Shown here: positions 8,402 to 15,946 of the stretch, one piece after another
How positions within the stretch are numbered: position 1 is the first letter of the stretch
Layout: every line of letters begins with the position of its first letter
Source of the DNA: Actinomycetes bacterium
GTDB taxonomy: Bacteria; Actinomycetota; Acidimicrobiia; Acidimicrobiales; Palsa-688
DNA length: 64,000 nucleotides
Assembly: GCA_021850325.1 (NCBI GenBank)
Contig: JAJZMF010000023.1
Coordinates: 27,338 to 91,337, forward strand
Direction: 5' to 3'
Notes under the pieces: model-generated
Databases searched by the model: none
What the model saw: only the letters and a program-made list of their open reading frames with translations
Told to the model about the DNA's origin: nothing
Position numbers and translations under genes: made by a program

Positions 8402-10464
8402 GGTCCTGCCGGCCTCGGGCCGGTCCCGTAGGCGTAGCGGCCCAGGGCGGCAAGTGGGAAGACGTGGCGGTAGAGGTGGTAGTTGAGCGAGAAGTCCCAG
8501 GGGAACCCGGTGCCGGTGAACCACGGTTCGTCCCAGGTGCCGTCCTCGTCCTGGTGAGCCACCAGCCACTCCACGCCCCTCCGGGTGGCGGGGTGCTCTG
8601 CGTGACCTGCCGCCAGCAGCCCGATGAGCGCCCAGGCCGTCTGGGAGGCGGTGGTCTCGCCCCGGCCACGCCATTCGGGGGCGACGTAGGAACGGAGGTC
8701 CTCGCCCCAGCCGCCGTCCTCGTTCTGGTGGGCCAGCAGCCACTCCACGCCCCGCGCCACCGCAGGGTGGCCAGGGGTTGTGCCGGCGGCGACCAGTGCC
8801 GGTAGCACGGCCCCGGTCCCGTACACGTAGTTGACGCCCCAGCGGCCCCACCAGCTGCCGTCCGGCTCCTGGTTGCGCAGGAGCCAGTCCACCCCGCGGC
8901 GCATGGCATGCTCGGCCTCCGGCCCGAGCCCGGGCTCGCAGGCCAGCATCTCGACCACATGGGCGGTTACGTCAGCGGTCGGCGGGTCGATGACCTCGCC
9001 GAAGTCGAAGAAGGGCAGCCGTCTCGGCAGCGGGGAGGTGTTGTCGGCATCGAAGGCCCCCCAGCCCCCATCGCGCGACTGCATCCCGACCACCCAGTCG
9101 ACGCCCCGCCGGCAGGCCCCGTCCGCCAGTGCCCCGTCTGCCAGCACCCCGTCCGCCAGCATCCCGTTGGCCAGTGCCCCAGGGGAGCTGGTTAGCACGG
9201 GCCGGCGGCGCAGCGCCAGTACCACCTCGGCCGTGTCATCGATGTCGGGGTAATTGACATTGGCGAACTCGAAGGCCCAACCTCCCGGTGCCAGGCCGGG
9301 GCGCTGCACGGCCCAGTCACCGACGGCCTTGACTTCCTGGTCCAGCAGCCAGCGCCGTGCCCGGTCGACCATCGGGTCGTCGAGGTCGGCACCCGCGTCG
9401 AGCAGGCCCACCAGCGCCAGCGCGGTGTCCCAGACGGGGGACTGGCACGCCTCTATCCGGCGGCCCTCTTCGTCCTCGATGGTGAAGGCGCCCATGCCCT
9501 TCAGGGCGGCGGCGATCACGGGGTGGTCGAGCGGGTAACCCTGGAGCACGAGGGCGATCGTCGAGTAGACCATGGGAGGCTGGATCCCGCCCCAGGAGCC
9601 GTCGGCTTCCTGCCTGGCCACGATCCAACGTTCGGCCTCCCGCAGGGCGGCGCTCCTGACCAGGGCCTTCAGCTTGTGCCCAGAGCGGTCGTAGCCGTGC
9701 AGGAGCTTGTCCCCCCATACCAGCGCCGTGCCGAGCAGGCCCAGTGGCCGGTGGGGGGCGGGCCGGCCCGAGCGCAGCTCGTCTATGCCGAACGGCAGCG
9801 GGCGCGATGGCCGGTGGTGGGAGATGACAGAAAGGGCCACGATCGTCTGGCGGGCCCAGCAGCCAAAAGACCAGATCGAAAAAGGCCAGCCGGACGGGAG
9901 GAAGATGAGCTCGGCCGGTACGGAGGGCAGGTCGTCCCAGTCCCAGCGCCCGACCATCGCCAACCAGACGTGGGTGAAGACGCGTGCCGCTTCCACCCCG
10001 CCGTGCTCCCGGGCCCAGGATGCCGCGGCGCGCATGTGGTCGTCGGTGGGGTCGTCACCGGCCAGCCGCAGCGCCACGTAGGCCTCGACCGTGGCCGAGA
10101 GCTCCCCCGGGCCTCCGTAGAACGTGGCCCACGCCCCGTTGGCCAGTTGCTGGGAGCGCAGCCGGCGGGCGGCGGCGGCCAGCACGGTCGGGTCAAGGAT
10201 CCCGAGGAAGTGGCGCAGCAGCACGTCCTCGGCGTCCATGGTCACGTTGGTCTCCAGCTCGCCCTTCCAGTAGCCATCGGGGTGCTGCGCTCTGCGCAGG
10301 TGCTCGGTGGCCCTCGCCGCAGCTGCTGCAGCGGCCTTTGTGGTGGGGGTGGAGCGGACGAGCGGGGTGGCCGGGTCGTGCACCAGGACAGGGCCGTCGT
10401 GAAGCGAGAGGTCGTCGTGCTCGGAGCTCCCCGGGCGCCCCGGGGCGCCCGACACGAGCGTCAC
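8398..10464 (-). CDS. shc: Squalene-hopene cyclase
   Basis: Peripheral membrane triterpene cyclase that folds squalene into hopene/hopanol. 688 residues; GTG start at 10464 overlaps the upstream stop as GTGA. The catalytic DxDDTA motif is D407-I-D-D-T-A, with the expected aromatic surroundings. Several QW-type repeats are visible (QHPDGYWKGELE, QEADGSWGG, QSRDGGWGAFD, QEPDGSWWGRWG, QNEDGGWGED). The family is normally ~620-680 residues; extra length comes from a low-complexity N-terminus and an unusual LADGA-type repeat inserted just after the DxDDTA domain. It is centrally placed in the hopanoid operon. Confidence 0.96.
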   Translation of the reverse strand: MTLVSGAPGRPGSSEHDDLSLHDGPVLVHDPATPLVRSTPTTKAAAAAAARATEHLRRAQHPDGYWKGELETNVTMDAEDVLLRHFLGILDPTVLAAAARRLRSQQLANGAWATFYGGPGELSATVEAYVALRLAGDDPTDDHMRAAASWAREHGGVEAARVFTHVWLAMVGRWDWDDLPSVPAELIFLPSGWPFSIWSFGCWARQTIVALSVISHHRPSRPLPFGIDELRSGRPAPHRPLGLLGTALVWGDKLLHGYDRSGHKLKALVRSAALREAERWIVARQEADGSWGGIQPPMVYSTIALVLQGYPLDHPVIAAALKGMGAFTIEDEEGRRIEACQSPVWDTALALVGLLDAGADLDDPMVDRARRWLLDQEVKAVGDWAVQRPGLAPGGWAFEFANVNYPDIDDTAEVVLALRRRPVLTSSPGALANGMLADGVLADGALADGACRRGVDWVVGMQSRDGGWGAFDADNTSPLPRRLPFFDFGEVIDPPTADVTAHVVEMLACEPGLGPEAEHAMRRGVDWLLRNQEPDGSWWGRWGVNYVYGTGAVLPALVAAGTTPGHPAVARGVEWLLAHQNEDGGWGEDLRSYVAPEWRGRGETTASQTAWALIGLLAAGHAEHPATRRGVEWLVAHQDEDGTWDEPWFTGTGFPWDFSLNYHLYRHVFPLAALGRYAYGTGPRPAGP
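9118..9177. repeat. Four tandem 15-bp repeats inside the cyclase gene
   Basis: Four consecutive imperfect copies of cccgtccgccagtgc keep the cyclase frame and encode a run of LAxG(M/V/A) pentapeptides. It looks like slippage expansion of a surface loop. Confidence 0.85.
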
Positions 10465-11618
10465 GACTCGCGCTCCACGACGTACACCGCCAGGTCGGCC
10501 AGGGCCCGGCGGGAGACGGGGCTGAGCCGGGCGCGCTCGAGAGAACCCAGGGCGGCATCGAGGTGGGCCTTGGCCCTGGCCGCCGTCCAGGCCCGGCCTC
10601 CGCAGGCCTCCACGAGCCAGGTCGCCCGGTCGACCTCGGCCTGGGACAGGGCCTGGCGGGCACCGGGCGCCCAGCTCGGCACACCGTGGCCGGGGCCGTC
10701 TTCGTGCGCCGCGGGGCGTGAGTGCCCGTTGCTGCTGGCCGCAGCAGGGACCACGGCCAGTTCGGTGGCGCCGTCCCCGGACTGCTCCACCGGCCCGTAC
10801 AGGACCGCCTCCAGCTCGCGCGACTGGTCGTCCCCGGCGCCCAGGGCAGCCACTATCGGCATGGACTTCTTGCGTTGGCGGATGTCGTTGCCGGCCGGCT
10901 TGCCCGTCGTAGAGGGGTCACCCCAGATGCCGAGCAGGTCGTCCACGGCCTGGAAGGCGACGCCCAGGTGGCGACCGAAGTCCCGCAGCGCGTCCACCGT
11001 GGCTGCGGGGGCCCCGGCCAGGATGGCACCGATGGAGGCGGCGCAGCCGAGGAGGGCGCCGGTCTTGGCCGTCGACATCGCCATGCACTCCTCGACACTG
11101 ACGTAGCGCCGGCTTTCGAAGGCCAGGTCGTCCGCCTGCCCGGCGATCATCTCAGCCGTGGCCGTGCCCAGCGCCGCGGCGGCGGCCGGCGCATTGGGGT
11201 TGGGCACCGAGAGCAACCAGTCCGTCGCCAGAGTGGACAGGGCATCGCCCGCCAGCAGCGCCATCGACGGGCCCCACAGCGTCCACACCGTGGGCCTGTG
11301 GCGGCGTTCGGTGTCCCCGTCCATCAGGTCGTCGTGCACCAGTGAGAAGTTGTGGACCATCTCGACCGCCGCACCCCCCGGCGCTCCCAGCTCGGGGGCG
11401 GCCCAGGCGGCCTCCGCCGACAACATGGCGAGCGCCGGGCGGATCCCTTTGCCACCCGGTGCCCCGGTCGGCCGGCCCGCGGCGTCGGCCCAGCCCAGGT
11501 GGTAGCTGACCACGTCCCGGATGCAGGGCACCAGCCGCCCCACGGCCTCGCGCATGAGCGGCTCGGTGATGTCCCGCGCCCTCTCCAGGACCTCGGCAAC
11601 CGCGGTGGTGGGCTTCAC
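10461..11618 (-). CDS. Polyprenyl (farnesyl-type) diphosphate synthase
   Basis: Trans-prenyltransferase that condenses IPP with allylic diphosphates; here most likely supplying farnesyl diphosphate to HpnD. 385 residues from the GTG at 11618, preceded by AGGAGGT four bases upstream, and overlapping the hpnE stop as GTGA. The first aspartate-rich motif is VHDDLMDGD, with GKGIRPAL upstream. The second is QAVDDLLGIWGDP, with a following NDIRQRKKS lysine segment. A low-complexity insert (Ser/Ala/His-rich, about residues 275-315) separates the catalytic core from the C-terminal helices. Product chain length cannot be read reliably by eye; C15 is inferred from the operon. Confidence 0.9.
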   Translation of the reverse strand: MKPTTAVAEVLERARDITEPLMREAVGRLVPCIRDVVSYHLGWADAAGRPTGAPGGKGIRPALAMLSAEAAWAAPELGAPGGAAVEMVHNFSLVHDDLMDGDTERRHRPTVWTLWGPSMALLAGDALSTLATDWLLSVPNPNAPAAAAALGTATAEMIAGQADDLAFESRRYVSVEECMAMSTAKTGALLGCAASIGAILAGAPAATVDALRDFGRHLGVAFQAVDDLLGIWGDPSTTGKPAGNDIRQRKKSMPIVAALGAGDDQSRELEAVLYGPVEQSGDGATELAVVPAAASSNGHSRPAAHEDGPGHGVPSWAPGARQALSQAEVDRATWLVEACGGRAWTAARAKAHLDAALGSLERARLSPVSRRALADLAVYVVERES

Positions 11619-13027
11619 TCGACCTCCTGAAATCTCAACGGCCCGGCGCTGACGGACAGCTCCGGGCCCAAGCCGGGCCCCGCCGTGCGGGTGGCCGCCA
11701 GGGCGGCACGCGCCGCGGCCACGCCGCTGCGTACGGCACCCTCCATCGTCGGTGGCCAGCCTGTCGCTGTCCACGCCCCGGCCAGCGCCAGCCCCCGCAG
11801 TGGGGAGCGGGCCGGGGCCCTCATCTTGGCACTGCCCGGCGCGGCCCTGAACGTCGCATGGTGCTCCCGGGTCACGAACGTCGAGAGCACCCCGGCTCCC
11901 GCCGAGGCAGGGAACATCGCCCTCAGGGCACTGAGCGCGTCCCGTCCGAGGTCCTCGGGGCGCCTGCCGATGTGCTCGTCGGCGCCGGAGACCGAGACCA
12001 CCAGGTACTGGCCCCGCTCGGCACCCGACGACGCGGTCCTGTCGAAGACCCATTGGGCCAGGCCGTCGCCCGCCGCCAGCGGCAGGTCGGTGACCTTGCG
12101 GTCGAAGTGCACGTGGACGTTGAGGATGGGCGAGCTGCCCAACCGGGCCGGGTCTGCCTGCAGAGCGCCCGGCGGCAGCACCTCTTCGACGCAGTAGTGG
12201 GGCAGCGCCACCACCACGGCATCGGCCTCGACCTCGCCCCGGCCGGTGCGCACGACGTACCGGGGGCTGCCCGCGGTGGGCGGGCCGTCCACCGGCCCCA
12301 GGGGTGCGACCTGCTGGACGCCCTCGCCCGTGCGCACCGAGGCACCCGCCTGCTCGAGCGCGGCCCTGCCGCGCTCGCCGTGGAGACGGCCGAGAGGCAA
12401 CCTGCTCCAGCCGATGTCACCGGCGGCGCTGTCGGTGAGGAGCCCCGTCTGGAACACCTTGGCCCCCATGGCCAGCGACGCCTCCGAGGCCGGGAGGTTG
12501 ACCGTCGCCAGGCAGATCAGGTCCCAGAGGTGGGCGATGGCCGAGGGGCCCTGGTGGTGACGGCGGAGCCAGTGCTCGAAGGTCTCCGAGTCCAGGGCCG
12601 GGTCGTCCAGGTCGACCCGGGCCAGTGCCGCCGCGGCCACCCCGAGCCGGGCGCGTTCGGCCAGGGGCACCAGGCCGTATGTGAGCAGGCTGCGGCCGAG
12701 GTGGAGGGGGGCGGGGAGCCGGTCCCGGCGCAGGGTCGCCCGTCGCCCCCGGCGCAGCACGGTCACCTCCAAGCGCTCCTGCAGTTCGACGTCGCCTGCG
12801 GAGCCCACCCGGTCCAGGAACCCGCGGTAGGCGGTGCAGCAGCGCAGGAACACGTGCTGGCCGTTGTCCATCGTGAGGCCGTCGTGCGAGAAGGACCAGG
12901 TGAGCCCGCCCAGGTGGGCGCGCTTCTCGAGCAGGGTCACCCGGGCACCACCGTCGGCGCACGCCAGGCCGGCCGCCATACCGGCCAGGCCGCCCCCGAC
13001 CACCACGACATGGGGGGCGGTGCTCAA
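11615..13027 (-). CDS. hpnE: Hydroxysqualene dehydroxylase, FAD-dependent
   Basis: Flavin amine-oxidase/desaturase-type enzyme that reduces hydroxysqualene to squalene. 470 residues from TTG 13027, which overlaps the hpnD stop as TTGA. The N-terminal dinucleotide fold is VVVVGGGLAGMAAGLACADGG, followed by LLEKRAHLGG (ribose-binding acid). The C-terminal FAD motif is LALAGAWTATGWPPTMEGAVRSG. MDNGQHVF and ICLATVNLPASEASL are typical of HpnE. In-frame sequence upstream of 13027 belongs to hpnD on another frame, so the TTG start is preferred. Confidence 0.94.
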   Translation of the reverse strand: MSTAPHVVVVGGGLAGMAAGLACADGGARVTLLEKRAHLGGLTWSFSHDGLTMDNGQHVFLRCCTAYRGFLDRVGSAGDVELQERLEVTVLRRGRRATLRRDRLPAPLHLGRSLLTYGLVPLAERARLGVAAAALARVDLDDPALDSETFEHWLRRHHQGPSAIAHLWDLICLATVNLPASEASLAMGAKVFQTGLLTDSAAGDIGWSRLPLGRLHGERGRAALEQAGASVRTGEGVQQVAPLGPVDGPPTAGSPRYVVRTGRGEVEADAVVVALPHYCVEEVLPPGALQADPARLGSSPILNVHVHFDRKVTDLPLAAGDGLAQWVFDRTASSGAERGQYLVVSVSGADEHIGRRPEDLGRDALSALRAMFPASAGAGVLSTFVTREHHATFRAAPGSAKMRAPARSPLRGLALAGAWTATGWPPTMEGAVRSGVAAARAALAATRTAGPGLGPELSVSAGPLRFQEVE

Positions 13028-13956
13028 GCCGCCACCCCTCGCGCCAGCGCCAGTACGGCCACTCTGGCCTTCTCCGTTGCGGGCAGTGCCACCCGTGTGC
13101 GCAGCGGCGCGTCCGGGCGGCTGCGCACCCGCTCCAGGAGCCGGCGGTAGATGCCGGCCATGGCTGCCGTGCACGCCCGGCTCCGCTGGTCGAGCAGCGA
13201 GAGCAGGGGCAGGCCCCGCTCGTACCACTCGGCGGCACGGGCGCTCTCGAAGCACACCAGGGCCATGAGGTCCTCCTGCCGGCCCTCCAGGTGCGGGCCG
13301 ACGCCGAAGCGCTCCCTGTCCTCGCGGGGCAGGTAGACCCGCCCCATGACCTCCAGGTCCTCGCGTACGTCGCGCAGGATGTTGGTGAGCTGCAGTGCCA
13401 CGCCCAGGGAGTCGGCCAGCGGCCTGGCCAGGGCGTCGTCGGTGCTGCCGTAGATGGCCAGCGAGAGGCGGCCGATGGAGCCGGCCACCCTCCGGCAGTA
13501 CTCCACCAGCTCGTCGGCCGTGTCGTAGGAGCGCCCCTGCACGTCCCACTCGCAGCCCTCCACGAGCTCGAGGAGGGTGTCGACGTCGACCGGGAAGTGC
13601 CTCATCGTGTCGGCCAGCGCCGTGAGCACCGGGTCCCCGGGCGGCACCACGGCGCCGGGGCGGCCGTCCGCCACCTGGCGCAGCACCTCCAGGGAGGACC
13701 TGATGGCCTCCAGGCTGACCAGACGGCTGTCCGGCTCGTCCGGGCCATCCCTGCCCGGTGCTGCTCCGGCAGGCAGCGGCCCGGTGCCGGTGTCGTCGCC
13801 TGCGTCGTCTACCCGCCTGGCCATGGCGTACAGGGCGCACATGGCCGCCCTCTTCCGCTGGGGCAGGAGACGTATGCCGTAGTAGAAGTTGCGCGCCCGG
13901 GTGCGGGTGATCTCCTCGCAGTGCCGGTAGGCGAGAGAGATGGCCGCCTCGTTCAA
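13024..13956 (-). CDS. hpnD: Presqualene diphosphate synthase
   Basis: Head-to-head prenyltransferase joining two farnesyl diphosphates to presqualene diphosphate. 310 residues from TTG 13956, overlapping the hpnC stop as TTGA. The squalene/phytoene synthase motifs are present: NFYYGIRLLPQRKRAAM near the N-terminus, then YAMARRVDDAGDD (first Asp-rich site), YCRRVAGSIGRL, and QLTNILRDVREDLEVMGRVYLPRED (second Asp-rich site). It is distinguished from HpnC by the canonical DxxxD of both sites and by operon order. Confidence 0.94.
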   Translation of the reverse strand: MNEAAISLAYRHCEEITRTRARNFYYGIRLLPQRKRAAMCALYAMARRVDDAGDDTGTGPLPAGAAPGRDGPDEPDSRLVSLEAIRSSLEVLRQVADGRPGAVVPPGDPVLTALADTMRHFPVDVDTLLELVEGCEWDVQGRSYDTADELVEYCRRVAGSIGRLSLAIYGSTDDALARPLADSLGVALQLTNILRDVREDLEVMGRVYLPREDRERFGVGPHLEGRQEDLMALVCFESARAAEWYERGLPLLSLLDQRSRACTAAMAGIYRRLLERVRSRPDAPLRTRVALPATEKARVAVLALARGVAA

Positions 13957-14894
13957 GACAGGGCCCTCCCGCTCAGCACGAGACGGGCCAGGTGTGCCAC
14001 CAGGCGCCTGGGGGCCGGCCGGGCCGTGTCGGCGTAGATGTCGAAGTCGACCCGGGCCAGTGCGTCCAGTGCGGCGTGGCCTCCGGCCACGAAACCGGCC
14101 ACGGCTACCCTGAGGCGGCCGTGCAGGCTGGCCACGAGCGGGGTGCCCTCCTCCAACAGGAGCCGGGCCCGACCGCACTCGAAGGCCAGCAGTGCCCGGC
14201 ACTGGGCAGAGGCGCCCCCGGGCGCCCCACGGCGGGAGCGCTGCACGTAGTCCGAGGGCGGTGGTACCAGTTCGTCCACGCTCACGCCGAAGCGCGCCAT
14301 GTCGTCCTGTGGCAGGTACACCCGCCCGACTATCGCGTCCTCGGCGACGTCCTGCCAGTGCTCGACGAGCTGTAAGCCGGTGCAGATGGCATCGGACCAG
14401 GCCAGGCGCTGTGGCGTCGCCTGGGAGAAAATGGCGAGGACCATGCGCCCTACCGGGTTGGCGGAGAGGCGGCAGTAACCCGCCAGCTCCTCGTAGCTGG
14501 CGTAGCGGGTCACCACCTGGTCCTGGCGGTTGGCCTGCACCAGGTCGAAGAGGGGCCCGGTGGGCAGCCGGCGCCTCTTGGCCACCTCCGCCATGGCTGA
14601 CACCAGGGGGTGCAGGCCGGGCCCAACTGGCGCCGTGGCCGGGGAGCCGAGCGCTGACGAGAGCTGGCGCTCCACCTCGCCCAGTGCGGCCAGGCGGTCC
14701 CCGGCGTAGTTGTCGCCCAGTTCGTCCACCAGGCGGGCCCACCCGTAGAGCGCCATAAGGTCTGCGCGCAACCGGGCCGGCAGGATGCGGGAGGCCACGG
14801 GGAAGTTCTCGCCGCGGGCCCGGCCTGTCACCATGTGCGCCGGAGGGAGGCTCACCGTGGCTTCCGGCGGCACCGGGACCGTCGCTGCCGTCAT
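13953..14894 (-). CDS. hpnC: Hydroxysqualene synthase
   Basis: Squalene/phytoene synthase-family protein that converts presqualene diphosphate to hydroxysqualene. 313 residues; the ATG at 14894 is preceded by GGAGGGAGCT and followed by MTAATVPVPPEATVS, while the earlier in-frame start lacks such a site. The HpnC signature ENFPVASRILPARLRADLMALYGWAR is followed by LVDELGDNYAGDR, then YCRLSANPVGRMVL and QLVEHWQDVAEDAIVGRVYLPQDD. It is the first gene of the hopanoid operon; a palindrome and a -10-like hexamer lie ~60-75 bases upstream. Confidence 0.94.
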   Translation of the reverse strand: MTAATVPVPPEATVSLPPAHMVTGRARGENFPVASRILPARLRADLMALYGWARLVDELGDNYAGDRLAALGEVERQLSSALGSPATAPVGPGLHPLVSAMAEVAKRRRLPTGPLFDLVQANRQDQVVTRYASYEELAGYCRLSANPVGRMVLAIFSQATPQRLAWSDAICTGLQLVEHWQDVAEDAIVGRVYLPQDDMARFGVSVDELVPPPSDYVQRSRRGAPGGASAQCRALLAFECGRARLLLEEGTPLVASLHGRLRVAVAGFVAGGHAALDALARVDFDIYADTARPAPRRLVAHLARLVLSGRALS

Positions 14895-14950
14895 AGCTCC
14901 CTCCACAACTCGCTCTGGCAAGGCCGGCCAGCCGGAATGTGCAAGCTCGC

Positions 14951-14969
14951 TGACCCACGGGTCATCTTA
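14951..14969 (-). promoter_or_regulatory. Candidate promoter/operator of the hopanoid operon
   Basis: On the minus strand a TAAGAT hexamer (14969-14964) is directly followed by the perfect inverted repeat TGACCCACGGGTCA (14964-14951, 6-bp arms, 2-bp centre). It sits 57-75 bases before the hpnC ATG in the only sizeable gap upstream of the operon. The position suits an operator overlapping the transcription start. The binding protein is unknown; the nearby MerR-TetR regulator is one candidate. Confidence 0.4.
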
Positions 14970-15135
14970 GGCACGCACGGGCCGGTGGGCGCACAATTTG
15001 ACCGGGCCTCCACCGCGCCCGGTGGTACTCGCCCTGGTGCCTGGGCCTTTCGGCCCATGCAACCGGCCCGTCGCCCGCCGTCAGCGGCACCCGGGCCACC
15101 CGGCGCGGGACGGTAGGTTCACCTCGTCGCTGACC

Positions 15136-15927
15136 TCAGCCGGGGGTGGCCCTGCCTGCCCACTCGGGCCCGACGGCCCAGTGAAGGACGGTGGAGAAGG
15201 CTGCTTCGATGACCCGCAGGCCTGCCGGCACGGGGTCGTCGGAGAGAGGGCTGCCGGCCGCTTCCGCCAGGGTCCGCAGGACCCGTGCGGCCAGCAGCTG
15301 GCTGGGCAGGTCCCCCCGCGCCGCCCTGGCGCCCAGTTCGAGGAGGATGGGCATGGCCCGGGCCACCAGGGCCCCGAACACCAGTGCCGCCTGAGCGGGG
15401 TCGCGGCCCAGGCCCTCGGGGCCTCCCAGGTCCGACACTGCGGTGGCGAAGCGTTGTGCCGTGTCCTCGCACAGGTTCTCGACCACCGCCGTGAACAGCG
15501 CCTCCTTGGAGCGGAAGTACCGGTAGACGCTGCCTTTGGCCACCCCGGCGGTGGCTGCTATCTCGCTCACGGTGACGGCCGCGTAGCCCCGGGGCTCCGA
15601 GAAGAGGGTGAACGCTGCGTCGACCAGGCGGGCCTGGGGCCCCTCGGCGCAGTCCCGGGCCGGCGGGGGCTCGCGTCCCTCCAGGATGGCGGGGAGGACG
15701 TCTCTGATCTCGGGCAGCGACAGCCCGTACTCCTCGCGCAGGACACGGATGTGCTGCAGCGCCTCGAGGTGGTGCTCGTCGTAGGCGAAGCGGCCGTGGC
15801 CGTCCCCGTTGCCCGGGCGGGTGGACGGCGGGAGCAGGCCGGCCCTGCGGTAGTGGTGGACCGTACTGGCGGGCACGCCGGAGCGCGCCACCAGTTCGCC
15901 CAGGGTGAGGCCCTGTCCATTGGCCAT
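15136..15927 (-). CDS. MerR-TetR hybrid transcriptional regulator
   Basis: 263 residues from ATG 15927 with two DNA-binding modules. Residues ~4-70 are a MerR-type winged helix (LTLGELVARSGVPASTVHHYRRAGLLPP...RFAYDEHHLEALQHIRVLREEYGLSLPEIRDVL). Residues ~95-145 are a TetR N-terminal domain (LVDAAFTLFSEPRGYAAVTVSEIAATAGVAKGSVYRYFRSKEALFTAVVENL), followed by a helical TetR ligand region with no recognised effector motif. It starts 19 bases after the aldehyde dehydrogenase stop and is likely co-transcribed with it. It precedes the hopanoid operon on the same strand, so either unit could be its target. Confidence 0.85.
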   Translation of the reverse strand: MANGQGLTLGELVARSGVPASTVHHYRRAGLLPPSTRPGNGDGHGRFAYDEHHLEALQHIRVLREEYGLSLPEIRDVLPAILEGREPPPARDCAEGPQARLVDAAFTLFSEPRGYAAVTVSEIAATAGVAKGSVYRYFRSKEALFTAVVENLCEDTAQRFATAVSDLGGPEGLGRDPAQAALVFGALVARAMPILLELGARAARGDLPSQLLAARVLRTLAEAAGSPLSDDPVPAGLRVIEAAFSTVLHWAVGPEWAGRATPG

Positions 15928-15946
15928 AGGCCAAGTTACGTCGATG

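Noticed and set aside
9523..11106. Long plus-strand open frame opposite shc and the polyprenyl synthase
   Set aside because: The opposite strand carries two well-defined enzymes with motifs, and this frame has none.
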